DNA of 64,000 nt from Psychroflexus gondwanensis ACAM 44 (GTDB taxonomy: Bacteria; Bacteroidota; Bacteroidia; Flavobacteriales; Flavobacteriaceae), in assembly GCF_000355905.1 (NCBI RefSeq), contig NZ_APLF01000004.1, positions 1 through 64,000 of the forward strand. The letters are read 5' to 3'. Within the stretch, counting starts at the first letter, position 1; each line of letters opens with the position of its first letter. This document shows positions 9,663 through 18,138 of the stretch, piece by piece. A model generated the notes under the pieces. That model saw only the letters and a program-made list of their open reading frames with translations. It had not been told where the DNA came from and did no database searches. Both the position numbers and the translations under genes were made by a program.

Positions 9663-9690
9663 AAGCGCATCTTTAAGGATGCGCTTTTTA
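9663..9690 (+). terminator. Intrinsic terminator after the beta-barrel gene
   Basis: AAGCGCATC pairs with GATGCGCTT across a 6-base loop and is followed by a T run, 28 bases after the stop of the 9027-9635 gene. Confidence 0.85.
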
Positions 9691-9852
9691 TACCTTAGCT
9701 TTAGATACTTAAATCAAATATTTCGCTTTTCAAGGAAAGAGATATAAAAAAAATAATTAGATAATTAAAAATTGGCTAAACGCTAGCTTAACACTTGTAT
9801 ACGCTGTGTGTTTTAAGTCTAATTTTATACTCCATCAATTTAAATAAAAGTT

Positions 9853-10347
9853 ATGAAAAAAATACTTATTACATTATGCTTGATAGTGAGCCTTAGTTTT
9901 CAATCTGAAGCACAATCCATTTCTGAACATGCCTTAGGCTTAAGGTTTGGCGGCAACAACGGCTATGGTGCTGAAATTTCTTACCAACACGCGTTGGGAG
10001 ACAATAATCGTTTTGAAGTAGATTTAGGCTGGCGAAATGACAATAATTTTAATGCCTTTAAACTTACTGGGCTTTATCAATGGGTCTGGAATATAGAGGG
10101 AGGATTCAATTGGTTTGCTGGAGTTGGCGGCGGACTGGGAAGCGTAAGCTACGACGACCGTGATCGCCATAATGACTTTGATGACGATAATGAAATCTTT
10201 CTTTTTGGCGCTGGTAATATTGGTATTGAGTACAATTTTGACATCCCTTTACTCATTGCTTTAGATTTTCGCCCAGAAATAGGGTCAGGTAATTACAATA
10301 ATGATTTAGATTTTGATATTGCTCTAGCATTACGATATCAGTTTTAA
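9853..10347 (+). CDS. Small outer-membrane beta-barrel protein
   Basis: A 164-residue exported protein with a signal peptide ending FQSEAQ. The mature part alternates hydrophobic and polar residues (ALGLRFGGNNGYGAEISYQHAL, GLYQWVWNIEGGFNWFAGVGGGLG, NIGIEYNFDIPLLIALDFRPEIG) and ends ALRYQF with a terminal Phe, which fits an 8-stranded outer-membrane barrel. An acidic loop DDRDRHNDFDDDNE lies in the middle and might bind a cation. I recognise the architecture but not a specific function. A terminator follows at 10365. Confidence 0.75.
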   Translation: MKKILITLCLIVSLSFQSEAQSISEHALGLRFGGNNGYGAEISYQHALGDNNRFEVDLGWRNDNNFNAFKLTGLYQWVWNIEGGFNWFAGVGGGLGSVSYDDRDRHNDFDDDNEIFLFGAGNIGIEYNFDIPLLIALDFRPEIGSGNYNNDLDFDIALALRYQF

Positions 10348-10364
10348 GGATACTCTATTTTTCT

Positions 10365-10400
10365 AAAAAGCACATTACCTCCAAGGGTACTGTGCTTTTT
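10365..10400 (+). terminator. Intrinsic terminator
   Basis: AAAAAGCACA pairs with TGTGCTTTTT, extended by TACC/GGTA inside, and the descending arm carries the T run. It lies 18 bases after the stop of the preceding gene. Confidence 0.85.
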
Positions 10401-10573
10401 ACATTTTATTCTCTTTGCATAAAAGTGTTGAGCTTATAGCGAATTCTGCATCAGTTTATATACACTTCTCAAAGCTGAATACTTTTTCTAGATTATATAT
10501 TGTTCATTTTCAGTTATTTATAAAAAAGGATTCATTTTTGAACTACTTGTACTGAATTTAAAACTCATATATC

Positions 10574-10906
10574 ATGAAAACGTTTGTGTTATCCATCTTA
10601 CTCATAAGTTCAGTTGTTGCATTTAGCCAAAGTAAAGAAGAGTCTGAAAAAGAGGAGTCCTCTAATAGTCTAAGTGTTCAAAATCTCTTGAATCCTGACA
10701 AGGAACACGTAACTGTCATTTCTTATAATGAGCTACCTAGCCCTATAAAAATGACATTAAAAGAGCTAAACATCTTAACTAAAAACATTTAGAATATTCG
10801 AGTTTTAGAACTGAGCGATCGAATTCTATATGCGCTTTCCATTTTGGAAGATGATCAACTGAAGACGTTACGTTTTAAACCGAATGGGCAAATGGAGAAT
10901 TCATAG
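10574..10906 (+). pseudogene. Small secreted protein gene interrupted by an in-frame TAG
   Basis: The frame opens at ATG 10574 with a signal peptide (LISSVVAFSQ), runs 72 codons, meets TAG at 10790-10792, then continues in the same frame for 37 more codons to TAG 10904-10906. The part after the stop (IRVLELSDRILYALSILEDD, then LKTLRFKPNGQMENS) reads as the natural end of a small periplasmic protein, with a strand pattern ending in a K-P-N-G turn. A terminator follows 28 bases later, where the full-length gene would need it. The simplest reading is a recent nonsense mutation. A shortened 72-residue protein may still be made, and a sequencing error is possible. Family not recognised. Confidence 0.7.
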
Positions 10907-10933
10907 AATTGCCTTTAAGTTTAAGTTTGTTGA

Positions 10934-10963
10934 GCCAACTCTATAAAAAGAGTTGGCTTTTTT
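10934..10963 (+). terminator. Intrinsic terminator after the interrupted gene
   Basis: GCCAACTCT pairs with AGAGTTGGC across a 6-base loop, followed by six Ts. It lies 27 bases after the second stop codon. Confidence 0.88.
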
Positions 10964-11133
10964 AATGTTATAAAATTAAATTATGAGTTCTGGCAAAAAG
11001 CATATACAAACTTAAAAACTACTCAAAACACCTCTCCCAAGGTCAACTCATCCCCCCTATTTTACAACTCATCGATTTTTTAGGTTTATTTGTATCTTGA
11101 CCATCTACTTTTGAACTCAGAAAAAGTTCACTT

Positions 11134-12183
11134 ATGCAAACGAAACCTTTACAGCAGTTCTTAAGATTTTTATGGATCTCGGCAGTAATTGCTATTGTCG
11201 TCCAACTCATCAACTATATGGGCGGTGGATATGATTATAATCAGCTTATAGACTACAAGTCTCTTATTGTCAATTTCTCTTACGCCTTTATCATAGGAAC
11301 CTTCAACATTATTTTTTTTACATTAATTGGGCGTAAATTTTCATGGAGCAAACACCCGAAAATACTCACTGCTTTAGGAATTCCAGGTTCGGTTATTGTA
11401 TCGGTCTTAGGATTTTTGACAGCTCGTCTCTTGCACAGCGTTTGGATTTATGGGAATACCTTCGAAGGTTTTTTATCTAATCTAGGTTTTTGGGATTATC
11501 TATTTCCTGTATTTATAGCTCTCATTGTTACTCTTGCTTTTCACGCCTATTACTTTTATAAATTTGGTGTAGAAGCTGAACTGAAAGTCCAACGTGAACT
11601 CATTGAAAACACCAAAGCCCAACACAGAGCCTTGAAAGACCAGCTCGACCCTCACTTTTTATTCAATAGTCTTAATGTACTCTCGGCACTTATTGAAGAA
11701 GATCCCAAAAAAGCTTCAGAATTTACCAACGCCATGTCCAAAGTCTACCGGTATGTTCTAGACCAACGCCAAGAAGATTTGGTTTCTTTAGAGTCTGAAA
11801 TTAGATTTGCAAAAACTTACCTCAACTTATTGATGATGCGGTTTGAAGATAGTCTGCTTTTTAAAATTTCCATTCCAGATCATCCCTATAAAATTATCCC
11901 ACTTTCTCTTCAGCTTTTATTAGAAAATGCCATAAAACATAATAAAGTGACTGAGCACCAACCCTTACAAATACTAATTTATATAGACGATGAATACTTA
12001 GTGGTAGAAAACACATTAAACCTTAAACCCAACACTTCCAATAGGAAGGGCATTGGTCTAGATAATATTACAAAGCGTTTTGCAGTCTTTACCGATAAAG
12101 AAATTTTATTAGAAGAGAATTCGACTCACTTTAAAGTCAAACTTCCTCTAATCCAACCTCAAAACTTACGAACCCCAGCCTAG
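11134..12183 (+). CDS. LytS/YehU-type membrane sensor histidine kinase
   Basis: A 349-residue kinase of the His_kinase family. Four hydrophobic segments (about 11-29, 44-65, 82-102, 120-143) anchor it in the inner membrane. The phosphoacceptor is His174 in LDPHFLFNSLNVLSAL, and the ATP-binding part shows LLLENAIKHNK and the short G box RKGIGLDNITKRF. There is no extracellular sensor domain, so the membrane segments probably sense the signal themselves. The partner response regulator follows 73 bases downstream. This pairing is common in flavobacteria; the signal cannot be told from sequence. Confidence 0.93.
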   Translation: MQTKPLQQFLRFLWISAVIAIVVQLINYMGGGYDYNQLIDYKSLIVNFSYAFIIGTFNIIFFTLIGRKFSWSKHPKILTALGIPGSVIVSVLGFLTARLLHSVWIYGNTFEGFLSNLGFWDYLFPVFIALIVTLAFHAYYFYKFGVEAELKVQRELIENTKAQHRALKDQLDPHFLFNSLNVLSALIEEDPKKASEFTNAMSKVYRYVLDQRQEDLVSLESEIRFAKTYLNLLMMRFEDSLLFKISIPDHPYKIIPLSLQLLLENAIKHNKVTEHQPLQILIYIDDEYLVVENTLNLKPNTSNRKGIGLDNITKRFAVFTDKEILLEENSTHFKVKLPLIQPQNLRTPA

Positions 12184-12256
12184 GAAACAGACAAAAAGTA
12201 AAAGACTACTTTAACTAAAAAATTAAAAACTAATAGTATAACCAAATTTTATTGAG

Positions 12257-13006
12257 ATGAAAACCCTTGTAATCATAGAAGACGAAAAACCAGCCGCTAG
12301 ACGTTTAGAACGCATCATTAATGACTTGGGTTATGAGGTTCAGCAAAAGTTACATTCGGTTGAAGAGTCTATTGAATGGTTTCGACAACAACCTAAAGTG
12401 GATTTGATATTTCTCGATATTCAATTGAGCGATGGATTATCTTTTGAAATTTTTGAAAAGGTAAAAGTCGAAGCAGATATTATTTTCACCACTGCCTACG
12501 ATGAATATGCGCTAAAGGCTTTTAAGTTGAACAGTATAGATTATCTCCTTAAACCCATAGATGTCGAAGAGCTTTCTCGGGCTCTCCAGAAATTCGAAAA
12601 CAGACATACCCCAAGACTTATAGATTCAGAAGCTTTGAAGCATTTGATGCAGGAGCAAACCTCGGCATCTTCTTTCAAAACAAGGTTTTCAGTCAAAGTA
12701 GGAGATCACATCAAAACCTACCCCATAAACGAGATTGCCTGTTTTTATAGCGAATACAAAGCGACTTCACTCGTCACATTTGAGGGTAAGAGTTATGTTA
12801 TCGATGATTCTTTGAACACCTTAGAACAGCAATTACCAACTACCGATTTTTTCAGGATCAATAGAAGCCATTTTATTAATTATAAAGCCATCGAAGATCT
12901 GGTGAGCTACTCTACAAGTCGGATCAAAGTGAATCTTAAGGGAATGAAGGAACCAGCCATAGTGAGTAGGGAGCGTGTGTCTGACTTTAAAAAATGGATT
13001 GGATGA
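12257..13006 (+). CDS. LytR/AlgR-family response regulator (REC + LytTR)
   Basis: A 249-residue DNA-binding response regulator. The receiver domain shows the acidic pair EDE near residue 8, the phosphoacceptor Asp54 in IFLDIQLSDG, the switch Thr in FTTAYDEYALKAF and the Lys in DYLLKPID. A LytTR DNA-binding domain fills about 143-248 (VKVGDHIKTYPINEIACF, FFRINRSHFINYKAI). It is paired with the kinase upstream. Possible targets are the neighbouring envelope genes, but no repeated LytTR operator was identified, so that is only inference. Confidence 0.94.
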   Translation: MKTLVIIEDEKPAARRLERIINDLGYEVQQKLHSVEESIEWFRQQPKVDLIFLDIQLSDGLSFEIFEKVKVEADIIFTTAYDEYALKAFKLNSIDYLLKPIDVEELSRALQKFENRHTPRLIDSEALKHLMQEQTSASSFKTRFSVKVGDHIKTYPINEIACFYSEYKATSLVTFEGKSYVIDDSLNTLEQQLPTTDFFRINRSHFINYKAIEDLVSYSTSRIKVNLKGMKEPAIVSRERVSDFKKWIG

Positions 13007-13162
13007 TATGGAGTAAACATCTTCTAGGTCAATCAAATAGAGATCCTATAAATTTTAAAACAATCTTTAAAATATAGTGATAATTTAGATTTTAGTTAAA
13101 TATATTTTAACGAATCAAGCCAATTAGTAGTTATAGTTTAAATTTATTCTATAATTTAAGAA

Positions 13163-13426
13163 ATGAGACTTATCTATTTTATCTTAGCTTCATCGCTATT
13201 TATATTTCAAGTCGATGATTACACGATCGATTTGACCGAGGTGCAACTTACTATTGAGGTTGAGGAAAGAACGTCGTCGAATGAAGAAAATATCTTATCA
13301 TATTCATTTCTAAACCCTAATTTTAAACTCCTTTTTGAAAAAAATAATAAGTTTAAATTTTGCTTACTTACTTTGGATCAAATCCATTTAGAATTAGAAC
13401 TGATTCCCCCAGACGTATTGAGTTAA
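13163..13426 (+). CDS. Small hypothetical protein with signal-like N-terminus
   Basis: An 87-residue frame with a hydrophobic start (MRLIYFILASSLFIFQ) and an acidic, strand-rich remainder (VQLTIEVEERTSSNEENIL, DQIHLELELIPPDVLS). I know no family for it. It lies between the response regulator and the DUF2490 gene on the same strand, 38 bases before the latter. The gene may be real, but length and composition alone do not prove it. Confidence 0.45.
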   Translation: MRLIYFILASSLFIFQVDDYTIDLTEVQLTIEVEERTSSNEENILSYSFLNPNFKLLFEKNNKFKFCLLTLDQIHLELELIPPDVLS

Positions 13427-13463
13427 CAGAACAGTAGCTTCTTTTTAACTTAAATACGATTCA

Positions 13464-14153
13464 ATGAAAATTTATTTAATTTTAATAGGATTTTTCCTAT
13501 GCTTTAATTCCTCAGCCCAGGTCGAAGAATCTAAACTTGGTGCATGGTACATGTATTTTTACAACGTCAATTTGAACGAAAGTGCTTGGGGCATTCAAGG
13601 TGACTTTCAATACCGTCAATGGAATACTATTGGTGATCTCGAACAATTATTATTGAGATCTGGGGTAACTTATACACCCAAAAACACCTCTGCTGTTTTT
13701 ACAGTAGGTTACGCCAATATTACAACTGGCACACCAGGTGAAAGCAATAACACCTTTGGCGAAAACAGAATTTATCAAGAAGCACTGATACCTCAAAAAA
13801 TCGCCAAACGCTTTTTTTTAACGCATCGCTTTAGGTACGAGCAACGCTGGGTAGAAAACCAAGACTTTAGAACACGTTTGCGTTACAATTTATTCTTGAA
13901 CATTACATTAAATGGTACAGAATTAAAAAAAGGAGTGTTTTACGCCGCATTTTATAACGAACTGTTTATGAATGGTGAGCGCTCAAATGGTGTATCCGAT
14001 CTTGAATTATTTGACCGTAACAGGACCTATTTTGGTTTGGGTTATGCCCTAAGCTCTAGTTCCCGTATTCAAGTAGGTTGGATGCGTCAAGAAACCGAAA
14101 ATTGGACCAAAGGTCAACTCCAATTTAGTTTACATCAAAACTTAAACTTTTAA
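13464..14153 (+). CDS. DUF2490 outer-membrane beta-barrel protein
   Basis: A 229-residue exported protein (signal peptide ending CFNSSAQ) of the DUF2490 family. The marks are LGAWYMYFYNVNL, GIQGDFQYRQWNTIGDLEQLLLRSGVTY, ENRIYQEALI, LTHRFRYEQRWVE, FRTRLRYNLFLNI and the terminal strand LQFSLHQNLNF ending in Phe. Members are outer-membrane barrels of unknown substrate. It stands 11 bases before the next lipoprotein gene, and the two are likely one transcript. The family role is not established. Confidence 0.88.
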   Translation: MKIYLILIGFFLCFNSSAQVEESKLGAWYMYFYNVNLNESAWGIQGDFQYRQWNTIGDLEQLLLRSGVTYTPKNTSAVFTVGYANITTGTPGESNNTFGENRIYQEALIPQKIAKRFFLTHRFRYEQRWVENQDFRTRLRYNLFLNITLNGTELKKGVFYAAFYNELFMNGERSNGVSDLELFDRNRTYFGLGYALSSSSRIQVGWMRQETENWTKGQLQFSLHQNLNF

Positions 14154-14164
14154 AACAACAAATT

Positions 14165-14764
14165 ATGAAACGATTATTTTTTACTATCACAATATTCTCA
14201 GCCATAGGTCTAATGAGTTGTACAAGTACAACAACAATTGCAGAGAAAGGTCAAGAAACCTCAAAAGAACAAAAAGCACTATTATATTCAGACGAATGTA
14301 TTTCTGAATTAGAAGTGGTAAAAGCCCAAAAAGAATGGGGTGATGGCATTGTACGGATTGGTAATGTCTATACTGAAGGTGGCGACTACTCCAATGAAGC
14401 AGCCGAATTTATACAAGATAAGTACGGCTACGATTTAGGGAGTGTATTATTTAAACCAACATTAGCCTCCGAGCGTCAGTTTAGATCAAGTTTTGATGCT
14501 GCGCTCTCCTATTTTGTAGGCGATAACGATGCTTATCCAGAAGATAATGGCTTTGCCATTAAACCCTATAGCAATGTTAAGTTCGAAAATGTTGGTATTA
14601 TCAACAATAATTGTCGAGTGGCAATAGCTATGGGAAACTATTATTTTACAATGGATGATGGTAGCGATGTAAAAGTCGAATATACCTTTGCCTATGTAAA
14701 AGATAAAAATGGGAATCTAAGAATAGCAGCTCACCAATCGTCTTTACCTTATTCTCCGGATTAG
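14165..14764 (+). CDS. NTF2-like (CaMKII-association-type) lipoprotein
   Basis: A 199-residue lipoprotein with lipobox IGLMSC (Cys19). The segment VVKAQKEWGDGIVRIGNVY through FRSSFDAALSYFVG and VGIINNNCRVAIAMGNYYF to LRIAAHQSSLPYSPD matches the NTF2-like proteins related to the calmodulin-kinase association domain. Homologues in databases sometimes carry the label phosphoribosyl-AMP cyclohydrolase, which the sequence here does not support because the histidine-pathway metal motifs are absent. The HQSSLPY ending is a frequent family signature. It shares an operon with the DUF2490 barrel, so the two probably work together in the envelope. Substrate unknown. Confidence 0.75.
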   Translation: MKRLFFTITIFSAIGLMSCTSTTTIAEKGQETSKEQKALLYSDECISELEVVKAQKEWGDGIVRIGNVYTEGGDYSNEAAEFIQDKYGYDLGSVLFKPTLASERQFRSSFDAALSYFVGDNDAYPEDNGFAIKPYSNVKFENVGIINNNCRVAIAMGNYYFTMDDGSDVKVEYTFAYVKDKNGNLRIAAHQSSLPYSPD

Positions 14765-14774
14765 TATCAACAAC

Positions 14775-14825
14775 AGCTTAATGATTAAAAACTATCTAGA
14801 AAGGACCAATTTTAATCATTAAGCT
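14775..14825. repeat. 16-base perfect inverted repeat
   Basis: AGCTTAATGATTAAAA at 14775-14790 is repeated in reverse complement at 14810-14825, with a 19-base loop. There is no T run after it, so it is not a typical terminator. It begins 11 bases after the stop of the NTF2-like lipoprotein gene and may stabilise that mRNA or be a remnant of a mobile element. Confidence 0.7.
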
Positions 14826-14934
14826 TTAAAACCAATAAAGAACTGAGGTAAAAAACAACTCTTTTCTTCATTAATTTGAAACACTACAAGAAAGAACTAC
14901 TAAGTTTGGGCTTTTTTGCTATTTTTATTTCCAA

Positions 14935-14972
14935 AGTGGAATAAAAAGCATTTTTATTCCACTATTTTTTTA
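14935..14972 (+). terminator. Intrinsic terminator (13-base stem)
   Basis: AGTGGAATAAAAA at 14935-14947 pairs perfectly with TTTTTATTCCACT at 14951-14963 and is followed by a T-rich tail. It lies about 170 bases after the last gene on this strand, so it ends either a long 3' untranslated region or a small transcript. Confidence 0.75.
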
Positions 14973-15144
14973 TACATAAACAGTACCCAAAATTAAAAAA
15001 CCATACTTTAGTTAGAGACGATATAACAGAAAATTGGGTAAGTAAAATGATTGAGTACGCTTGACATACTCACTCTTTACTGATGTTTGCATAACACTAG
15101 GGTTTTAGTGTATCGCTATGTTAGGACGTGACATTCCAAAAAAT

Positions 15145-15178
15145 AAAAAAGCTCAAGAAATAAATCTTGAGCTTTTTT
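15145..15178. terminator. Bidirectional terminator downstream of typA
   Basis: AAAAAAGCTCAAGA at 15145-15158 and TCTTGAGCTTTTTT at 15165-15178 form a perfect 14-base stem with a 6-base loop. The A and T runs work in both directions. It lies 20 bases past the typA stop on the minus strand. Confidence 0.92.
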
Positions 15179-15198
15179 ACTATTTATACTTTTGAAAA

Positions 15199-16971
15199 TT
15201 ATCCTTTAAAGACAATTTTACGCATTCTTAAACTTTTTGGAGTTACTTCTAAGTACTCATCAGTCTTAATATATTCCATATTTTCCTCCAAAGAGAAATC
15301 TACTTTCGGTGCAATTTTCATAGCTTCATCTGTACCAGATTTACGCATATTTGTCAATTGCTTCCCTTTAATTAAGTTTACAGCCATTTCATCAGATTTA
15401 CTGTTTTCGCCAATTACTTGACCAATATAAATCTCTTCATTTACATCAATAAAGAAACGACCTCTATCTTGCAAACGGTTTAATGCATACCCTGTTGCTT
15501 TACCAGCTGCAGAAGAGATGATAGCTCCTTTTACTTCCTCAGTAAAATCTCCTTTATAAAGAGCATATTCACTAAATCTGTGGTTAATAATTGCTGAACC
15601 AGCTGTTGCTGTTAAAATTCTATTTCTTAGACCGATCAAACCTCTAGAAGGAATTGAAAATTCTAAGTGTTGTAAATCTCCTTTAGGTTCCATGATTAAC
15701 ATGTCTCCTTTTCTAAGTGATACTAAATTAATAGCTCTAGAAGCCATTTCTTCAGGAAGATCAATAGACAATGTTTCCATTGGCTCGTGTTTCTTACCGT
15801 CAATCATTTTAATAATGACTTGTGGTCTTCCCACTTGTAATTCGTACCCTTCTCTACGCATTGTTTCAATTAAAACAGACAAGTGTAAAACTCCACGTCC
15901 AAAAACGTTAAATTTATCTTCACTATCAGTGGTTTCAACTTTTAATGCTAAGTTTTTTTCTAATTCTTTGAACAGACGATCACGAATGTGACGCGAAGTA
16001 ACAAATTTTCCTTCTTTACCGAAGAAAGGAGAATTGTTAATTGTAAACAACATACTCATTGTTGGTTGGTCTATTTCTGTTCTTGGCAATGCTTCTGGGT
16101 TTTCTAGATCTGCAATGGTATCACCAATTTCAAATCCATCAATACCCGTAATTGCACAAATATCTCCACAGGGTACTTTTTCCACTTGTATTTTACCCAA
16201 ACCTTCGAATACGTGTAATTCTTTAATTCTTACTTTTTTAGTAACACCATCAGCTTTACATAACGTGTAATCTTTACCCGCTTCTAAATCTCCACGAAAT
16301 ACACGTCCAATAGCAATTCTACCTGTAAAAGAAGAAAAATCTAAAGAAGTAATTTGCATTTGTGGTGTTCCTTCGTTGTATTTGGTTGCTGGAATAGATT
16401 CTAAAACGGCATCTAACAAAGGAATGATGTTATCCGTTTCATTTTTCCAATCTGTACTCATCCAATTATTCTTTGCAGAACCGTAAATAGTTGCAAAATC
16501 TAATTGTTCTTCCGTAGCGTCTAATGCAAACATTAAATCAAAAACTTTTTCGTGAACGATGTCAGGAGTACAGTTTTTTTTGTCTACTTTATTGACAACA
16601 ACAATGGGAGTTAAACCTAAGTCTAAGGCTTTACCTAATACAAAACGAGTTTGTGGCATTGGCCCTTCAAATGCATCTACTAATAATAAAACACCATCAG
16701 CCATTTTTAATACACGCTCTACTTCTCCACCGAAATCGGCGTGACCAGGTGTATCAATAACATTGATTTTTGTTCCTTTATACATTACAGAAACGTTCTT
16801 AGAAAGAATTGTTATTCCTCTTTCACGTTCTAAGTCGTTATTATCTAACAATAAATCTTTACGCTCTTTACGATCGTCTAATATTTTTGCTTGATCTATA
16901 ATCTTGTCTACTAAGGTTGTTTTTCCATGATCGACATGGGCTATAATAGCGATATTTCTAATTTGATGCAT
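15199..16971 (-). CDS. typA: Ribosome-associated GTPase TypA/BipA
   Basis: A 590-residue translational GTPase of the elongation-factor family that binds ribosomes and is needed for growth in cold or stress. The G1 motif is HVDHGKTT near residue 11, the G2/G3 part shows RERGITI and [16 protein letters not shown], and G4 is NKVDKKN. Domain II ([19 protein letters not shown]), domain III and the TypA-specific C-terminal domain ([45 protein letters not shown]-like segment) follow in order and the length is normal. It is monocistronic: a promoter sits just upstream and a strong terminator just downstream. Confidence 0.98.
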   Translation of the reverse strand: MHQIRNIAIIAHVDHGKTTLVDKIIDQAKILDDRKERKDLLLDNNDLERERGITILSKNVSVMYKGTKINVIDTPGHADFGGEVERVLKMADGVLLLVDAFEGPMPQTRFVLGKALDLGLTPIVVVNKVDKKNCTPDIVHEKVFDLMFALDATEEQLDFATIYGSAKNNWMSTDWKNETDNIIPLLDAVLESIPATKYNEGTPQMQITSLDFSSFTGRIAIGRVFRGDLEAGKDYTLCKADGVTKKVRIKELHVFEGLGKIQVEKVPCGDICAITGIDGFEIGDTIADLENPEALPRTEIDQPTMSMLFTINNSPFFGKEGKFVTSRHIRDRLFKELEKNLALKVETTDSEDKFNVFGRGVLHLSVLIETMRREGYELQVGRPQVIIKMIDGKKHEPMETLSIDLPEEMASRAINLVSLRKGDMLIMEPKGDLQHLEFSIPSRGLIGLRNRILTATAGSAIINHRFSEYALYKGDFTEEVKGAIISSAAGKATGYALNRLQDRGRFFIDVNEEIYIGQVIGENSKSDEMAVNLIKGKQLTNMRKSGTDEAMKIAPKVDFSLEENMEYIKTDEYLEVTPKSLRMRKIVFKG

Positions 16972-16992
16972 GCGAATTTCTTAAATTTGGTG

Positions 16993-17025
16993 CAAAAATA
17001 GGTATTTCTAAGCAATTTGTACAAA
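16993..17025 (-). promoter_or_regulatory. Promoter of typA
   Basis: Read on the minus strand, TTTG (17025-17022), 21 bases, then TATTTTTG (17000-16993) fits the Bacteroidota promoter pattern TTTG-N(17-23)-TAnnTTTG. The start codon at 16971 lies 21 bases further down. Confidence 0.7.
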
Positions 17026-17167
17026 TTCTAAGTGTTTATTTTTCATCATTTTAGCTTGACATCTTATTATTTCTAGTTTAATTGCTACTAATACACTAAA
17101 ATGTTGTACTATTTTTAAAATCTAATACTATTTAATGCAATCACTCTTTTACAATTTTCGTAAAATG

Positions 17168-18138
17168 CTATTGAAAACAACCTCCTTTTAAATTTACTAG
17201 CGTGGTTGTAAAGTTGTTTTGAATTGGAATATCAATAGCTCGTGCACTGCGAACTCCAGTCTTACAACACACGACTAATACCTTATCGGTATGAATTTCA
17301 CGCACTCTTAAGAGTAACTCTGCAATAGGGATATGTTGTCCTCCAATATTAAATTCATCTCTTTCCCAATCTTCACGGACCTCTAATAAATTATATTTTT
17401 CTTTATGGATTGAAAGTCCTTCAAAAGAAACTTTTGTATGTCCGTTTTTTTTATCCTAATGAAGAAATATTACACTTATTGAGCCCGGATTTTTATTACC
17501 TCAGCCCTAAAGGGTGCAAAAATTCTAACTTAGTTGAAGATTTTAGAATATCGACACCCTTTAGGGTTGGGGAAAAGCGATATTCGGATTCAATATAAAG
17601 TTTAGGTGATATTACGGATATTCATAGAAACTTCCTTTTTTATTGCTACGCCACAGAAAAAATCATAATCCTGCTCTATAACTAGCACATTATTTCTGAA
17701 ATCCTTTTCGAAATTCAACACTATTTGATGCATTGTTAAAGCATTATATATCAGTAATTTATTGGTTAATACGGTTCCTATCCCACAAATTATTTTGATC
17801 GTTTCATTGGCTTGTAAACTCCCTATAATTCTTGGTAAAATGCCTAAAACGCCTATTTGCGAGCAATTGGGCGCGTCTTCTGGCTTTGGAAGCGACGGAT
17901 ACAAGCAACGGTAGGTGGCGCTATTTTGATAATTGAACACACTTACTTGGCCTTCAAATTTAAAAATAGCACCGTATACGAGTGGTTTTTTAGCAAGCAC
18001 AGCGGCATCATTCGTCAAATAACGCGTTGAAAAATTGTCACTTCCATCCACAATAATGTCATAGCATCGAAATAATAAGAGCGCATTTTCTCGTGTTAAC
18101 TTTTCATTGTACACGTTAAATGCAATGAACGGATTTAA
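17168..18138 (-). pseudogene. Decayed MoeB/ThiF-type adenylyltransferase with C-terminal rhodanese domain
   Basis: Two pieces of one gene remain. At 18138-17602 the frame matches the middle and end of the MoeB/ThiF E1-like domain (LNPFIAFNVYNEKL, DIIVDGSDNFSTRYL, GAIFKFEGQVSVFNY, RCLYPSLPKPEDAPNC, GVLGILPRIIGSLQANETIKI). At 17455-17168, in another frame, lies a rhodanese domain (NLLEVREDWERDEFNIGG, VLVVCCKTGVRSARA) with the Cys-x5-Arg loop. About 150 bases with a palindrome separate them. The N-terminal third with the GxGxxG nucleotide site is missing: homology starts at 18138, overlapping the stop codon of the 18135-19541 gene. Family members activate MoaD or ThiS sulfur carriers. This copy is almost surely not functional. 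Confidence 0.85.
17505..17566. repeat. Palindromic element inside the MoeB/ThiF pseudogene
   Basis: CCCTAAAGGGTG at 17505-17516 and CACCCTTTAGGG at 17555-17566 are perfect inverted copies, with a second inner pair ATTCTAA/TTAGAAT. The unit can fold into one long hairpin. It lies exactly between the ThiF and rhodanese pieces, in about 150 bases with no coding similarity. It resembles REP-type or miniature inverted elements; no second copy was seen in this window. Confidence 0.7.

Larger units (their letters stand above)
14765..15144. other. 380-base intergenic stretch with several hairpins and no gene
   Basis: No convincing coding frame is present. The stretch holds a 16-base inverted repeat (14775-14825), a hairpin terminator (14935-14970), and short symmetric sequences GAGTA/TACTC (about 15053-15071) and ACACTA/TAGTGT (about 15094-15111). 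No TAnnTTTG promoter was found. The segment 15110-15138 vaguely resembles the end of a recombination or repeat site but is too short to call. Confidence 0.5.

Noticed and set aside
8035-14764. A new multi-gene defence or secretion system in the small-gene cluster
   Set aside because: The genes are mostly single envelope proteins with their own terminators, and no nuclease, helicase, toxin or ATPase core is present.
15085-15140. Possible attC-like or recombination site
   Set aside because: Short symmetric bases only; no integrase and no second copy seen.
17410-17598. 62-codon plus-strand frame over the palindromic insert
   Set aside because: It spans the palindrome and both pseudogene edges and has no recognisable protein pattern.
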